64,000 bases of DNA from Paraburkholderia lacunae (GCF_003353175.1 NZ_QHKS01000025.1:1-64000); one strand, 5' to 3'; positions 37,258-46,728 are shown, numbered from the stretch's first letter. A program made the numbers and translations. The notes: generated by a model not told the origin, from the sequence alone.

Positions 37258-37569
37258 ATGGATACGCAACAACGCATCAAGCAAATCGTCGACGAAAACA
37301 ACGTCGTGCTCTTCATGAAGGGCACCGCCCAGTTCCCGATGTGCGGCTTTTCTGGCCGCGCCATCCAGATCCTGAAGGCGTGCGGCGTCGGTGAAATCAA
37401 AACCGTCAACGTTCTCGAAGACGACGAAGTCCGCCAGGGCATCAAGCAGTTCTCGAACTGGCCGACCATTCCGCAGCTCTACGTGAAGGGCGAGTTCATC
37501 GGCGGTTCGGACATCATGATGGAGATGTACGAATCGGGCGAACTGCAGCAGCTGTTTGCCGCGGTCTGA
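37258..37569 (+). CDS. grxD: Monothiol glutaredoxin, Grx4 type
   Basis: A 103-residue monothiol glutaredoxin with the CGFS active site in MCGFSGRAIQI. WPTIPQLYVKGEFIGGSDI forms the glutathione and Fe-S cluster pocket. Such proteins carry [2Fe-2S] clusters with BolA. The ATG at 37258 gives the family length; a longer open frame upstream overlaps prmC and was rejected. Confidence 0.95.
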   Translation: MDTQQRIKQIVDENNVVLFMKGTAQFPMCGFSGRAIQILKACGVGEIKTVNVLEDDEVRQGIKQFSNWPTIPQLYVKGEFIGGSDIMMEMYESGELQQLFAAV

Positions 37570-37627
37570 GCGGCCGCCGTCCGAACGTCTGCTTCACGCA
37601 CCTCCACGCGATAAGGCGCCGCAAGCC

Positions 37628-38227
37628 ATGGAAATACGCGCTGCGGCGCCACGCCGGCTGATCGTCGCGATCACCGGCGCGACCGGCGCCATCTACGGCA
37701 TCCGGTTGCTCGAGACATTGCGCAAACTGGGCGGCGTCGAGAGCCACCTGCTGATTTCGAGCGCCGGCTGGCTCAATATCCAGCACGAACTCCAGCTAAC
37801 CAAAGAAGACGTGCATCCGCTCGCGGACGTCGTCCATTCGGTCCGCGACGTCGGCGCGAGCATCGCGTCCGGTTCGTTTGCGACGGACGGCATGGTGGTC
37901 GCCCCTTGCTCGATGAAAACGCTGGCCAGCATCGCGCACGGCCTTTCCGACAATCTGATTACCCGCGCAGCCGATGTCACGCTGAAAGAACGCCGCCGCC
38001 TCGTACTTCTGGTACGCGAAACACCGCTCAACCTTGCGCATCTGCGCAACATGACTGCGGTCACCGAAATGGGCGGCGTGATCTTTCCGCCGTTGCCTGC
38101 CTTCTACAACCAGCCGGCTTCGATCGACGAAATGGTCGACCACACAGTGGCTCGCGTGCTGGATCTGTTCGCGCTCGGCCCGGCGCTGTCGCCGGCGTGG
38201 CAGGGATTGCGCGGCGCTCAGGGATAG
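37628..38227 (+). CDS. ubiX: Flavin prenyltransferase UbiX/Pad1
   Basis: A 199-residue enzyme that prenylates FMN to make the cofactor of UbiD-type decarboxylases. The flavin loop is AITGATGAIYGIRLLE, and APCSMKTLASIAHGLSDNL and PAFYNQPASIDEMVDH are family landmarks. I chose the ATG at 37628. A UbiD partner is not in the window. Confidence 0.94.
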   Translation: MEIRAAAPRRLIVAITGATGAIYGIRLLETLRKLGGVESHLLISSAGWLNIQHELQLTKEDVHPLADVVHSVRDVGASIASGSFATDGMVVAPCSMKTLASIAHGLSDNLITRAADVTLKERRRLVLLVRETPLNLAHLRNMTAVTEMGGVIFPPLPAFYNQPASIDEMVDHTVARVLDLFALGPALSPAWQGLRGAQG

Positions 38228-38406
38228 TTGCCGCCTCCCATGCGCTGGCGTCATACGATGTTGCGTTGTGCCGTGTTGCGTTGTGTCGATTAACAACAAT
38301 CGCGACACAATCAATTCTCTTTTCGCCCGTTTATCAAACACCGGTGCGGGCCTATATTGCTAGCAACCCAATCTCTGCGCCGCGCTCACGCGGCGGCGTT
38401 GCTGCC

Positions 38407-39192
38407 ATGAACCGATTACCGTCGCTTTTCCTCTCCCACGGCGCGCCCACGCTGCCGATCGACCCGTCGCTGCCGTCCGCCGAATTCGCCGTGCTGTCGG
38501 CGCAATTGCCGCGTCCGGAGGCCGTACTCATGCTGTCGGCCCACTGGGGGACGGCGCAGCCGGTGGCGAGCACGTCCACCGCGCCTGAGACCATCCACGA
38601 TTTCTACGGTTTTCCGCGTCAGCTGTACGAGATCCAGTACCCGGCTCCGGGCGCACCCGACGTCGCCCGCCGCGCCGCTGCGCTGCTCGGCGAGCACGGC
38701 ATTCTCGCCAATGCCGAGCCGCACGGACTCGACCACGGCGCATGGGTGCCGATGCTGCTGATGTTTCCGCACGCCGACGTGCCGGTAGCGCAGTTGTCGA
38801 TCCAGCCGCACATGGACGCCGCGCACCATTTCCGCGTCGGGCGGGCGCTACGCTCGCTGAGGGACGACGGTGTGATGGTGATCGGATCGGGCCAGATCAC
38901 GCACAACCTGCGCGCCGCCGACTTTTCCGCGCGGCCGGAAGACGCCGATCCGCGCGTCGCCGAATTCACCGATTGGTTCGAGGCCAGGCTCGCCGCACAC
39001 GACGTCGACGCATTGCTCGACTACCGCCGCCAGGCGCCCTACGCGGTGCTGATGCATCCGACCGACGAGCATCTGCTGCCGGTATTCGCAGCGCTCGGCG
39101 CGGCCGACGACGATTATTCGCTGGCCATCCAGTCGCTCGGGACCTACCAGCGATCGTTGGCCATGACGAACTATGTGTTCGGCACCGCCTGA
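38407..39192 (+). CDS. DODA-type extradiol dioxygenase
   Basis: A 261-residue protein of the LigB-like class III extradiol dioxygenase family, related to YgiD/4,5-DOPA dioxygenase. Candidate metal ligands are in FLSHGAPTL (His11), LSAHWGT, GLDHGAWVP and MHPTDEHLLP. It probably cleaves a catecholic ring, but the physiological substrate is unknown. A strong terminator follows 34 bp on. Confidence 0.88.
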   Translation: MNRLPSLFLSHGAPTLPIDPSLPSAEFAVLSAQLPRPEAVLMLSAHWGTAQPVASTSTAPETIHDFYGFPRQLYEIQYPAPGAPDVARRAAALLGEHGILANAEPHGLDHGAWVPMLLMFPHADVPVAQLSIQPHMDAAHHFRVGRALRSLRDDGVMVIGSGQITHNLRAADFSARPEDADPRVAEFTDWFEARLAAHDVDALLDYRRQAPYAVLMHPTDEHLLPVFAALGAADDDYSLAIQSLGTYQRSLAMTNYVFGTA

Positions 39193-39225
39193 CTGAAATA
39201 AGGGTGCAACAACGACGCACCAACG

Positions 39226-39262
39226 AAAAAGCCCGCCTGAGCAACTCAGGCGGGCTTTTTTT
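39226..39262. terminator. Strong terminator between dioxygenase and permease genes
   Basis: GCCCGCCTGAG (39231-39241), a CAA loop and CTCAGGCGGGC (39245-39255) form a perfect 11-bp stem with seven T after it and five A before it, so it can serve both converging genes. Confidence 0.92.
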
Positions 39263-39316
39263 CGTCATGCCCTGCCGCCAGACCGCGATCCGGCGGGCAA
39301 GGATCAGCGCGGCAAA

Positions 39317-40912
39317 TTAATGCACGCTCATGCTTTCGAGCACTTCGTCGTGCGCCTCACGTTCGTCCAGATACTCCGAGCGATAGCCGGTATTCACGCC
39401 CCAGTAGTAGAACACCAGCGAGAATGCGATCACCACCAGCATGTCCCAGCCGTACGGCAGGATGCCGTGGCCGCCGAACTCCTTGCTGCCGATCAGCGAT
39501 AGGAGCGCCATCACCGGCAGATAGGCCACCAGCCACCAGGCCGCCTTCAGATCGCGGTTCCAGCCACTGAAGCCGGACTTCGCCTGGAAGTAGAAGTACA
39601 CCGGCAGCGCAACGACCATCAGCAGAATGATTTCGCCGGTCAGCGGCCACTTCGCCCAGTACAGGATCAGCGACGCGCAGACGAACGCGAACGGCGCGAT
39701 CACCTTCATGCCCGGAATGTGCAGCGGACGCTCAAGATCCGTAGCCGAGCGGCGCAGCGCCATCAGGCTGATCGGGCCAGTCAGGTACGAAATCACGGTC
39801 GCGACCGAAATTACCGCCGCCAGCGAACTCCAGCCGCGGAAGAAGAACAGGAAAATGAACGACACCAGCAGGTTGAACCACATCGCCTGACGCGGCACGC
39901 CGTAGAACGGATGCACGTTGCCGAACATCTTCGGCATCGTATTGTTGCGCTCCATCGCGTAGATCATGCGCGTGGTGGTCGCCATATAGGTCGTGCCGGT
40001 GCCGCTCGGGCTCACGAACGCGTCGACGTACAGCAGGATCGCCAGCCAGTTCAGGTTCAGCGCGATCGCCAGTTCGGCGAACGGCGATGCGAAGTTGAAG
40101 TGGTTCCAGCCTTGCAGCACGTCGCTCGGGTTCACCGCGCCGATGTATGCAACCTGAAGCAGCACGTAGATCACCAACGCCAGCAGGATCGAACCGATCA
40201 CCGCGAACGGCACGCTCCTGGCCGGATTGCGCGCTTCACCGGCGAGGTTGATCGGGCTCTGGAAACCGTTGAACGCGAACACGATGCCGCTCGTCGCCAC
40301 CGCCGTCAGCACAGCGGACCAGCCGTACGGCGCGAACGTGCTCACTTCGCCGAAGTTTTCCTTGTGGAAACCCGTCAGCATCAGACCGGCGATCGTCGCA
40401 CCCGGAATGAGGAACTTGAAGATCGTGATCGCCGAATTGGCGCGCGCGAACAGCTTGACGCCCCAATAGTTCAGCAGGAAGTAAATGATCACCAATACGG
40501 CGGACAGCAATAGCCCATTGGTTGTTAGCTCTCCATTCACGAATAATGCATGCGCCCATGGATACGGCCACGTGCTCATATATTGAATCGATGCCTCGGC
40601 CTCGATTGGAATCACCGAGACGATGGCGATCCAGTTGGCCCACGCGCTGATGAAGCCAACCAGCGCGCCGTGCGAATAGCGCGCATAGCGCACCATGCCG
40701 CCGGACTCCGGGAACATCGCGCCGAGTTCGGCATAGGTCAGCGCAATCGCGAGAATCACGACCGCCCCGATAACCCATGCACAAACCGCAGCCGGCCCAG
40801 CGATCTTGGCAGCCTTCCACGCGCCGAACAGCCAGCCCGAGCCGATGATCGAACCCAAGCCGGTCAGCAGCAGCGCGAACGGCCCGATGTTCCGTTGTAT
40901 AGAACTTTTCAC
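39317..40912 (-). CDS. APC-family amino acid permease
   Basis: A 531-residue membrane transporter with about 12 hydrophobic segments. The first helix GLGSIIGSGWLFGAW carries the Gly-rich unwound site of APC transporters, and FNGFQSPINLAGEARNP is a conserved loop. The substrate is probably an amino acid or amine. I chose GTG at 40912, because AGGAG lies seven bases upstream and the product starts directly before the first conserved helix; the ATG-started frame to 41005 adds unlikely sequence. Confidence 0.88.
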   Translation of the reverse strand: MKSSIQRNIGPFALLLTGLGSIIGSGWLFGAWKAAKIAGPAAVCAWVIGAVVILAIALTYAELGAMFPESGGMVRYARYSHGALVGFISAWANWIAIVSVIPIEAEASIQYMSTWPYPWAHALFVNGELTTNGLLLSAVLVIIYFLLNYWGVKLFARANSAITIFKFLIPGATIAGLMLTGFHKENFGEVSTFAPYGWSAVLTAVATSGIVFAFNGFQSPINLAGEARNPARSVPFAVIGSILLALVIYVLLQVAYIGAVNPSDVLQGWNHFNFASPFAELAIALNLNWLAILLYVDAFVSPSGTGTTYMATTTRMIYAMERNNTMPKMFGNVHPFYGVPRQAMWFNLLVSFIFLFFFRGWSSLAAVISVATVISYLTGPISLMALRRSATDLERPLHIPGMKVIAPFAFVCASLILYWAKWPLTGEIILLMVVALPVYFYFQAKSGFSGWNRDLKAAWWLVAYLPVMALLSLIGSKEFGGHGILPYGWDMLVVIAFSLVFYYWGVNTGYRSEYLDEREAHDEVLESMSVH

Positions 40913-41154
40913 GTCTTCTCCTGTGTCAGAACCATGTCGGCACCGCGTGGCATCGCTTGTGGCGCTGAATACGAGGTGACGCTCATGCATGCGCGACCGG
41001 TGCAACCGGTGCGCGGCGCGTAGTTTAACGGTTGCACCGTGCCGGTGCAGCGGAACTAAGGGTTCTCCCTAGCAAAATTTTCAGATGAATAGCAAGGTTT
41101 GTAAGCGACTTTTGCTCTCGTCTGCCAAAATTTCGTAAAGATGTGGCGAGACTG
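40913..41154. other. Permease-csp divergent spacer with long inverted repeat
   Basis: CGGTGCAACCG (40998-41008) is perfectly repeated inverted as CGGTTGCACCG (41029-41039) across 20 bp. Further CGGTGCA copies flank it. It lies 86-127 bp upstream of the permease start and could be an operator or an mRNA hairpin. Nothing else in the spacer looks coding. Confidence 0.6.
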
Positions 41155-41183
41155 TTGACCTTCTCTCGAAATCGCCGTATAAC
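41155..41183 (+). promoter_or_regulatory. Sigma-70 promoter of the cold-shock gene
   Basis: TTGACC (41155-41160) and TATAAC (41178-41183) are separated by exactly 17 bp. Transcription from about 41190 would give a leader of about 140 nt before the ATG, the long 5' UTR expected of cold-shock genes. Confidence 0.75.
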
Positions 41184-41330
41184 GTTCGGGCAGGATTTCA
41201 AGCGGCGAGTGAATTGGTCTTTCGTAGTTCGCCCATCAACGGTACTCCGGTTGGTCCCATTACCCCCTTCCTTGATTTTCATGCACCCATTGGGCTTCGG
41301 CCTTATTCACCATCTTTAGGAACAAGTAAT

Positions 41331-41534
41331 ATGGAAACCGGTACCGTCAAGTGGTTCAATGACGCAAAGGGCTTTGGCTTCATCACGCCGGACGGCGGCG
41401 GCGAAGATCTGTTCGCGCATTTCTCGGAAATCCGCACGGAAGGCTTCAAGACGCTGCAAGAAAACCAAAAGGTTACGTTTGAAGTGAAGACGGGCCCGAA
41501 GGGCAAGCAAGCTGCTAACATCAAGCCGGTGTAA
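41331..41534 (+). CDS. Cold-shock domain protein
   Basis: A 67-residue CspA-family protein. RNA-binding motifs RNP1 (KGFGFITP) and RNP2 (LFAHFSEI) are intact. It acts as an RNA chaperone. The ATG at 41331 gives the canonical METGTVKWFND. A long leader precedes it and a terminator follows. Which paralogue it is cannot be told. Confidence 0.95.
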   Translation: METGTVKWFNDAKGFGFITPDGGGEDLFAHFSEIRTEGFKTLQENQKVTFEVKTGPKGKQAANIKPV

Positions 41535-41558
41535 GCAAGCACGCTTCCTTCTGGACGC

Positions 41559-41588
41559 AAAAAACCCCGCCTCGGCGGGGTTTTTTTA
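41559..41588 (+). terminator. Intrinsic terminator after the cold-shock gene
   Basis: CCCCGC-CTCG-GCGGGG stem flanked by six A and seven T, 25 bp after the stop. Confidence 0.92.
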
Positions 41589-41636
41589 TATCTGTTTCTA
41601 TTAGGTAGACAGATTATCTTCGCGATATGCGGGCGG

Positions 41637-42887
41637 TTATCCGAACACTCGCCGTGCGTGAATCCCAAGGCCTGTTGCAACGCTGGCGAGACGATCGCCA
41701 AATACCGCTTTCGCATCCGGAAAAGCCGCCGCCAATGCGCCGGACAGAAACGCCAGACCGGTCGAGCCGCCCGTGAAGTAAATCGCGCTGACGTCGCGCG
41801 TGGCTACACCGGCTGCCTGCACCGTGTCGCGCGCCGCCTGCACGATACGCAGCGTCTCGTCGTGGCTGGCCTTGATGAGCTGAGTCTCGTCGAACGCGAG
41901 GCGCAAGTCGTCTTCCACCTGATCGAGGTCGATCACGGTCTCGCCGCCCGCCGCCACGCCGATCTTCGCCTCTTCCGCGTGCGCCGCCAGCGCATGCCCC
42001 AGGCGGCGCTCCACGACCCGTATCAGCCGGTCATGGTGCTTAACCTCGGTAAACAGATGCCGCATCAGCGCGAGTTCGCTGATGCGCTTTGGCGCGTAGA
42101 CGGTATTGATCAGGTGCCAGGTCGCCAGATCGAAGTAGATCCGGTTCGGAATCTCGCGGCCTTCCGGATCGAGCGTCTGATAGCCGAGCTCGCGCAGAAT
42201 CGTCACGAGTTCGACGCGGCGGTCGAAGTCGGTACCCGCGATGTGTACGCCGTGATGGGCCAGCACATCGTCTTTGCGCTCGACGCGCTTCATCCGCTCC
42301 GGCCCGACCCGCACCAGCGAAAAGTCCGACGTACCGCCGCCGATGTCGGCCACCAGCACGAGACCCTCTTCAGTCAGATGCGATTCGTAATCGAACGCCG
42401 CAGCGATCGGCTCATACTGGAAGTGAATCTCGCGCAGGCCGACCGAGCGCGCCGCCGCTTCCAGCTGCTGCTGCGCCAGCTGGTCGGCGCGCGGATCGTC
42501 GTCGACGAAAAACACCGGGCGGCCCAGCACGGCGCGGTTGATCGGACCGCCCGCGCTGGCTTCAGCCGAGCGCTTCAGATGGTCGACGAAAATCGCGATT
42601 ACCTCGGTGTATTTGATCGCCGAGCCGTCGCCCAGATCGGTCGAATTCTCGGCGAGCGGCGAGCCGAGGATGCTTTTCATCGAGCGCATCAGGCGGCCGT
42701 CGAAACCGTCGACGTAGGCCTCCAGCGCCGCGCGCCCGAATTCGCGGGTGTTTTCGTCGGTGTTGAAAAAGACCGCGGTCGGCAGCGTCGTGTAGGCGCC
42801 TTCGACCGGCGCAAGCCGCAGCGCCGCGCCGTCAGGCACGGCGACGGCCGAATTGGAAGTACCGAAGTCAATCGCGCAATAGTTCAT
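41637..42887 (-). CDS. Hsp70-family ATPase-domain protein (YegD-like)
   Basis: A 416-residue protein with only the actin-like nucleotide-binding part of Hsp70. Phosphate-1 is IDFGTSNSAVAV, phosphate-2 ADIGGGTSDFSLVRV and the adenosine motif FTGGSTGLAFLSG. The substrate-binding domain of DnaK is absent, as in E. coli YegD. Client and partner are unknown. It stands alone, divergent from an MFS gene. Confidence 0.88.
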   Translation of the reverse strand: MNYCAIDFGTSNSAVAVPDGAALRLAPVEGAYTTLPTAVFFNTDENTREFGRAALEAYVDGFDGRLMRSMKSILGSPLAENSTDLGDGSAIKYTEVIAIFVDHLKRSAEASAGGPINRAVLGRPVFFVDDDPRADQLAQQQLEAAARSVGLREIHFQYEPIAAAFDYESHLTEEGLVLVADIGGGTSDFSLVRVGPERMKRVERKDDVLAHHGVHIAGTDFDRRVELVTILRELGYQTLDPEGREIPNRIYFDLATWHLINTVYAPKRISELALMRHLFTEVKHHDRLIRVVERRLGHALAAHAEEAKIGVAAGGETVIDLDQVEDDLRLAFDETQLIKASHDETLRIVQAARDTVQAAGVATRDVSAIYFTGGSTGLAFLSGALAAAFPDAKAVFGDRLASVATGLGIHARRVFG

Positions 42888-43075
42888 GGCAGGAATCGCC
42901 GCTCACGGCTGGCGCGGACAGAAGGGGGAGCGGCTTTGTATCACGAAAGCCCAGCTAGCATCAACTGACGCCGCAAGAACGGCCGCAACCATGGCCAGGA
43001 CCGCTCTGCGGAATGAAAATTGCTCGTTGGGACAGGATACGCCGCCAATTTTCGAGAATCAGGAGACTGATAGCA

Positions 43076-44551
43076 ATGAGCGCCCCGCCTTCCGCCTCTG
43101 TCGACGAAAAAACCTCCGCGGTCATTGACACCGATCTCCCGTCGCGGCTCGACCGCTTGCCGTGGGGACGCTTCCATTCGCTGGTCGTCGTGGCGCTGGG
43201 CGTGACCTGGCTGCTCGACGGCCTTGAAGTGACGTTGGCGGGCGCTGTGGCAAGTGCGTTGAAGTCTAGCCCGTCGTTGCACTTCACCAACGCCGAAGTG
43301 GGCCTCGCCGGCAGCGCGTACATTGCCGGCGCGGTGCTAGGCGCGCTCGTCTTCGGCTGGCTGACCGACCGCCTCGGCCGGCGCAAGCTGTTCTTCATCA
43401 CGCTGACGCTTTATCTGGCCGCCACCGCGGTCACCTCGCTGTCGTGGAATCTCGCCAGCTTTCTGCTGTTTCGCTTTCTGACCGGCGCGGGCATCGGCGG
43501 CGAGTACACGGCGATCAATTCGACGATCCAGGAATTCACCCCCGCACGTGTGCGCGGCTGGACCGATCTGGGCATCAACGGCACGTTCTGGATCGGCGCT
43601 GGACTGGGCGCGGCGGGTTCACTGGTACTGCTCGATCCGCATCTGCTGCCTGCCGACTGGGGCTGGCGCGCCTGCTTCTTTATCGGCGCGGTGCTGGCGC
43701 TGGCGATCCTGCCGATGCGCAGGTGGGTGCCGGAAAGTCCGCGCTGGCTGCTTACCCACGGCGGAGAACACCACGCGCGCTCGATCGTCGAGGGCATCGA
43801 AACGCGTTTTCTCGACGCCGGCCACCAACTTGCGGACGACGCACTGACGAGGCTGCGCCTGCGCACGCGCGGGCATACGCCGCTACGCGAGGTGTTCGAC
43901 ACGCTGTTCAACCGGCACCGGCGCCGCGCGCTGGTCGGACTGTCGCTGATGACCGCGCAGGCGTTCTTCTACAACGCGATATTTTTCACCTACGCGCTGG
44001 TGCTCACCGATTTCTATCAGGTGCCGGGCGAGCGCATCGGCTGGTATCTGTTGCCGTTCGCGCTCGGCAACTTCCTCGGGCCGCTGGTGCTGGGACGGCT
44101 CTTCGACGTGATCGGGCGGCGCAGGATGATCGCGGCCACCTACGCACTCTCCGCGATCCTGCTGACGCTGAGCGGCTATCTATTCGAACAGCAGCTATTG
44201 ACCGTCGTCACGCAGACCATCGCATGGATGGTGATCTTCTTTTTCGCGTCGGCCGCGGCCAGTTCTGCGTATCTGACGGTCAGCGAATCCTTTCCGCTCG
44301 AAATCCGCGCCCTCGCGATCGCGGTGTTCTACGCGTTCGGCACGGCGCTCGGCGGCATCGCCGGCCCCGCATTCTTTGGCCGGCTGATCGACACCCATCA
44401 GCGCAGCGAAGTGTTTTCGGGCTATCTGGTCGGCTCGGGGCTGATGCTGGCGGCGGCAGTGATCGCCGCGATCTGGGGCATCGATGCCGAGCGCAAATCG
44501 CTGGAGCATGTCGCCACGCCGCTTTCGGCCGTCACGGACGACACCGAATAA
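43076..44551 (+). CDS. MFS transporter, metabolite:H+ symporter type
   Basis: A 491-residue transporter with about 12 hydrophobic segments. The loop motif GWLTDRLGRRK and FLTGAGIGGEYTAINS are typical of the sugar/aromatic-acid symporter families. The start at 43076 follows an AGGAG about 10 bp upstream; the frame is open to 43013. Substrate unknown. A terminator follows. Confidence 0.87.
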   Translation: MSAPPSASVDEKTSAVIDTDLPSRLDRLPWGRFHSLVVVALGVTWLLDGLEVTLAGAVASALKSSPSLHFTNAEVGLAGSAYIAGAVLGALVFGWLTDRLGRRKLFFITLTLYLAATAVTSLSWNLASFLLFRFLTGAGIGGEYTAINSTIQEFTPARVRGWTDLGINGTFWIGAGLGAAGSLVLLDPHLLPADWGWRACFFIGAVLALAILPMRRWVPESPRWLLTHGGEHHARSIVEGIETRFLDAGHQLADDALTRLRLRTRGHTPLREVFDTLFNRHRRRALVGLSLMTAQAFFYNAIFFTYALVLTDFYQVPGERIGWYLLPFALGNFLGPLVLGRLFDVIGRRRMIAATYALSAILLTLSGYLFEQQLLTVVTQTIAWMVIFFFASAAASSAYLTVSESFPLEIRALAIAVFYAFGTALGGIAGPAFFGRLIDTHQRSEVFSGYLVGSGLMLAAAVIAAIWGIDAERKSLEHVATPLSAVTDDTE

Positions 44552-44582
44552 AAAACGCGCGGTCGGCGCCGCGCGTTTCTCT
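44551..44582. terminator. Terminator between MFS and nitroreductase genes
   Basis: ACGCGCGG (44555-44562) pairs with CCGCGCGT (44569-44576) over a TCGGCG loop; A-rich on the left and TTTCT on the right, so usable from both converging genes. Confidence 0.75.
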
Positions 44583-44602
44583 ATACAGCGATGGCGGGAC
44601 GC

Positions 44603-45196
44603 TCAGAACGCCTTCTTCCAGCCGCCGCTATAAGCGATGTCGGCAAGCGGCAGACGCTGACGCACCGACTTCTCGCGCTCGCGCAACACCGGATCGAGTT
44701 TATCGACGTCTCCATAATGGCCAAGCGAAATGATCGCAATCACCTCGACGTCGTCCGGCAACTTGAATGCCGCGCGAAACGCCTTCGCATCGAAGCCGCT
44801 CATCTGATGCGCGGCAAGACCCAGCGCGTGCGCCTGCAATACCAGCGACATCGCCGCCGCACCCGCATCGTACGACGCGCTACGGTTCACTTCGCCCTTG
44901 CTGGTCAGCGTGTGCGTGGTCGCAGCGATCAGCACCGGCGCCGGCGCGTTCCAGCCCTGGTTGAACGGCACGAGCGTGGCAAAAGCCTGCTTGAACGCCA
45001 CTTCATCGACACTGCGGTCGAATACGAGGAAACGCCACGGTTGCACGTTATACGAAGACGGCGCCCAGCGTGCCGCTTCGAGAACCGCTTGCAGATGCTC
45101 GCGGCTCACCGGCTCGCTCGAATACGCACGCGGGCTCCAGCGGCCTGCAATCAGCTCGTGAATGGCAACTTCGGTAGGGGCGGGTTTCTTGGTCAT
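44603..45196 (-). CDS. Nitroreductase-family flavoprotein
   Basis: A 197-residue FMN-binding oxidoreductase. ELIAGRWSPRAYS near the N-terminus, LEAARWAPSSYNVQPWRF and IISLGHYGD are typical FMN-binding and dimer segments. It would reduce nitroaromatics or quinones with NAD(P)H; the true substrate is unknown. Single gene with its own terminator. Confidence 0.88.
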   Translation of the reverse strand: MTKKPAPTEVAIHELIAGRWSPRAYSSEPVSREHLQAVLEAARWAPSSYNVQPWRFLVFDRSVDEVAFKQAFATLVPFNQGWNAPAPVLIAATTHTLTSKGEVNRSASYDAGAAAMSLVLQAHALGLAAHQMSGFDAKAFRAAFKLPDDVEVIAIISLGHYGDVDKLDPVLREREKSVRQRLPLADIAYSGGWKKAF

Positions 45197-45316
45197 GCGC
45201 TTCTCTCAGTCGAAATTCATGATCGACGGGCGGCTGCCCGGGGTCACATAGCATAACCGGGCTTGGCCGCGCGCGCTCCGTCAAGTGCGCAGTTAGATTT
45301 CACGTCAAGCGCGATA

Positions 45317-45343
45317 GAAAACGGCCCCGTGCGGGGCCGTTGG
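45317..45343 (-). terminator. Terminator of the minus-strand MFS gene
   Basis: ACGGCCCC-GTGC-GGGGCCGT is a perfect 8-bp stem. Read on the minus strand it is followed by TTTTC, 32 bp after the MFS stop. Confidence 0.8.
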
Positions 45344-45374
45344 CGTTCTAGCGATTTGCTTTGATGCGTGGGCT

Positions 45375-46658
45375 TCAGATCGCCTGCGGCTGCGGCGCCC
45401 GCGCTGGCCGGTTGATGCGCAGCACGATCACGGCGGCGACCAGACACAAGCCGCCCGAAATCATCGACGCCACCGTATAGGTGCCGAGACTCGCACGCAG
45501 CATGCCCGCGCCGAGCGCCGCGAACGCCGCGCCCAGCTGGTGACCGGCGACCACCCAGCCGAACACGACGGGGGCCGAGTCCTTACCGTAGACATCGGTG
45601 GCGAGACGAACGGTAGGCGGCACGGTGGCGATCCAGTCGAGCCCGTAGAACACCGCGAAGAGCGGCAGACCGAAAAAGTCGATGCCGAACGCGTGCGGCA
45701 GATACATCAGCGACAAGCCGCGCAGGCCGTAGTACCAGAACAGCAGCACGCGGCTATTGAAGCGGTCCGACAGCCAACCCGACAAGGTCGTGCCGAACAG
45801 GTCGAAGATGCCCATCGCGGCGAGCAGCGATGCGCCCTGCACTTCGGTCATCCCGTAGTCGCCGCACATAGCGATCAGATGCGTGCCGACGTAGCCGTTG
45901 GTGCTCGCGCCGCAAATGAAGAAGCTGAAGAACAGCAGCCAGAAATCGCGCGTCTTGCTGGCCATGGCGAGCGTGCCGAACGCAATGGCCAGCGGATTCT
46001 GCTTCGTGACGGCGGCGGCAACCGGCGCGTCGTGCGGTTCGCCGTACGGGCGCAGCTTCATGTCGGCTGGCCGCTCCGGCAGCAGGAACACGACGAGCGG
46101 CAGCACGACCGCCGCCGCGAGCGCGACGACCCAGACGACCTGGCGCCAGCCGTAGTGCTGGGCGATGGCCGCGAGCATCGGCAGGAACACCAGTTGGCCG
46201 GTCGCCGAACTTGCCGTGAGAATGCCCATGACGAGACCACGGCGCGTGGTGAACCAGCGCGTGACAACCGTCGCCGACAGCGACAACGCCGCCACACCCG
46301 TCGACCCGCCGACCATCACGCCCCAGATCAGCACCATCTGCCACGGATGCGTCATCAGCGACGACAGCGCGACACCCGCCGCCATCGTGCCGAGCGCGGC
46401 GAGCAGCGTGGGACGCACGCCGAAGCGCTGCATGGCCGCGGCCGCGAAGGGCCCCATCAGGCCGTAAAGTGCGATGTTCACGGAGATCGCGAGCGAAATC
46501 GTCGCGCGGCTCCAGCCGAACTGATGCTCGAGCGGCACCATCATCACGCTCGGCGTCGCGCGCGTGCCGGCCGCTGCGAGCAACACCAGAAACACCACTG
46601 CCACGGTCAGCCAGCCGTAGTGGAAACGCCCGCCAATCAGTTTCGCTGCCCAGTTCAT
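45375..46658 (-). CDS. MFS transporter, monocarboxylate/oxalate-formate type
   Basis: A 427-residue transporter with about 12 hydrophobic segments. HYGWLTVAVVFLVLL, VPLEHQFGWSRATISLA and VTRWFTTRRGLVMGI resemble the oxalate:formate/monocarboxylate antiporter group. It is divergent from a TetR gene, with two operator-like palindromes between, so its expression is probably induced by a ligand of that repressor. Substrate unknown. Confidence 0.87.
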   Translation of the reverse strand: MNWAAKLIGGRFHYGWLTVAVVFLVLLAAAGTRATPSVMMVPLEHQFGWSRATISLAISVNIALYGLMGPFAAAAMQRFGVRPTLLAALGTMAAGVALSSLMTHPWQMVLIWGVMVGGSTGVAALSLSATVVTRWFTTRRGLVMGILTASSATGQLVFLPMLAAIAQHYGWRQVVWVVALAAAVVLPLVVFLLPERPADMKLRPYGEPHDAPVAAAVTKQNPLAIAFGTLAMASKTRDFWLLFFSFFICGASTNGYVGTHLIAMCGDYGMTEVQGASLLAAMGIFDLFGTTLSGWLSDRFNSRVLLFWYYGLRGLSLMYLPHAFGIDFFGLPLFAVFYGLDWIATVPPTVRLATDVYGKDSAPVVFGWVVAGHQLGAAFAALGAGMLRASLGTYTVASMISGGLCLVAAVIVLRINRPARAPQPQAI

Positions 46659-46728
46659 TGCTTCTCCAGTCGACGCGTATCCCGCAGGCTACGCCGTTTC
46701 GCATTATTACGACTTCGGTAAAGGACTT

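Noticed and set aside
44603..46658. Nitroreductase and MFS gene as one detoxification operon
   Set aside because: A perfect hairpin terminator at 45317-45343 separates them on the minus strand.
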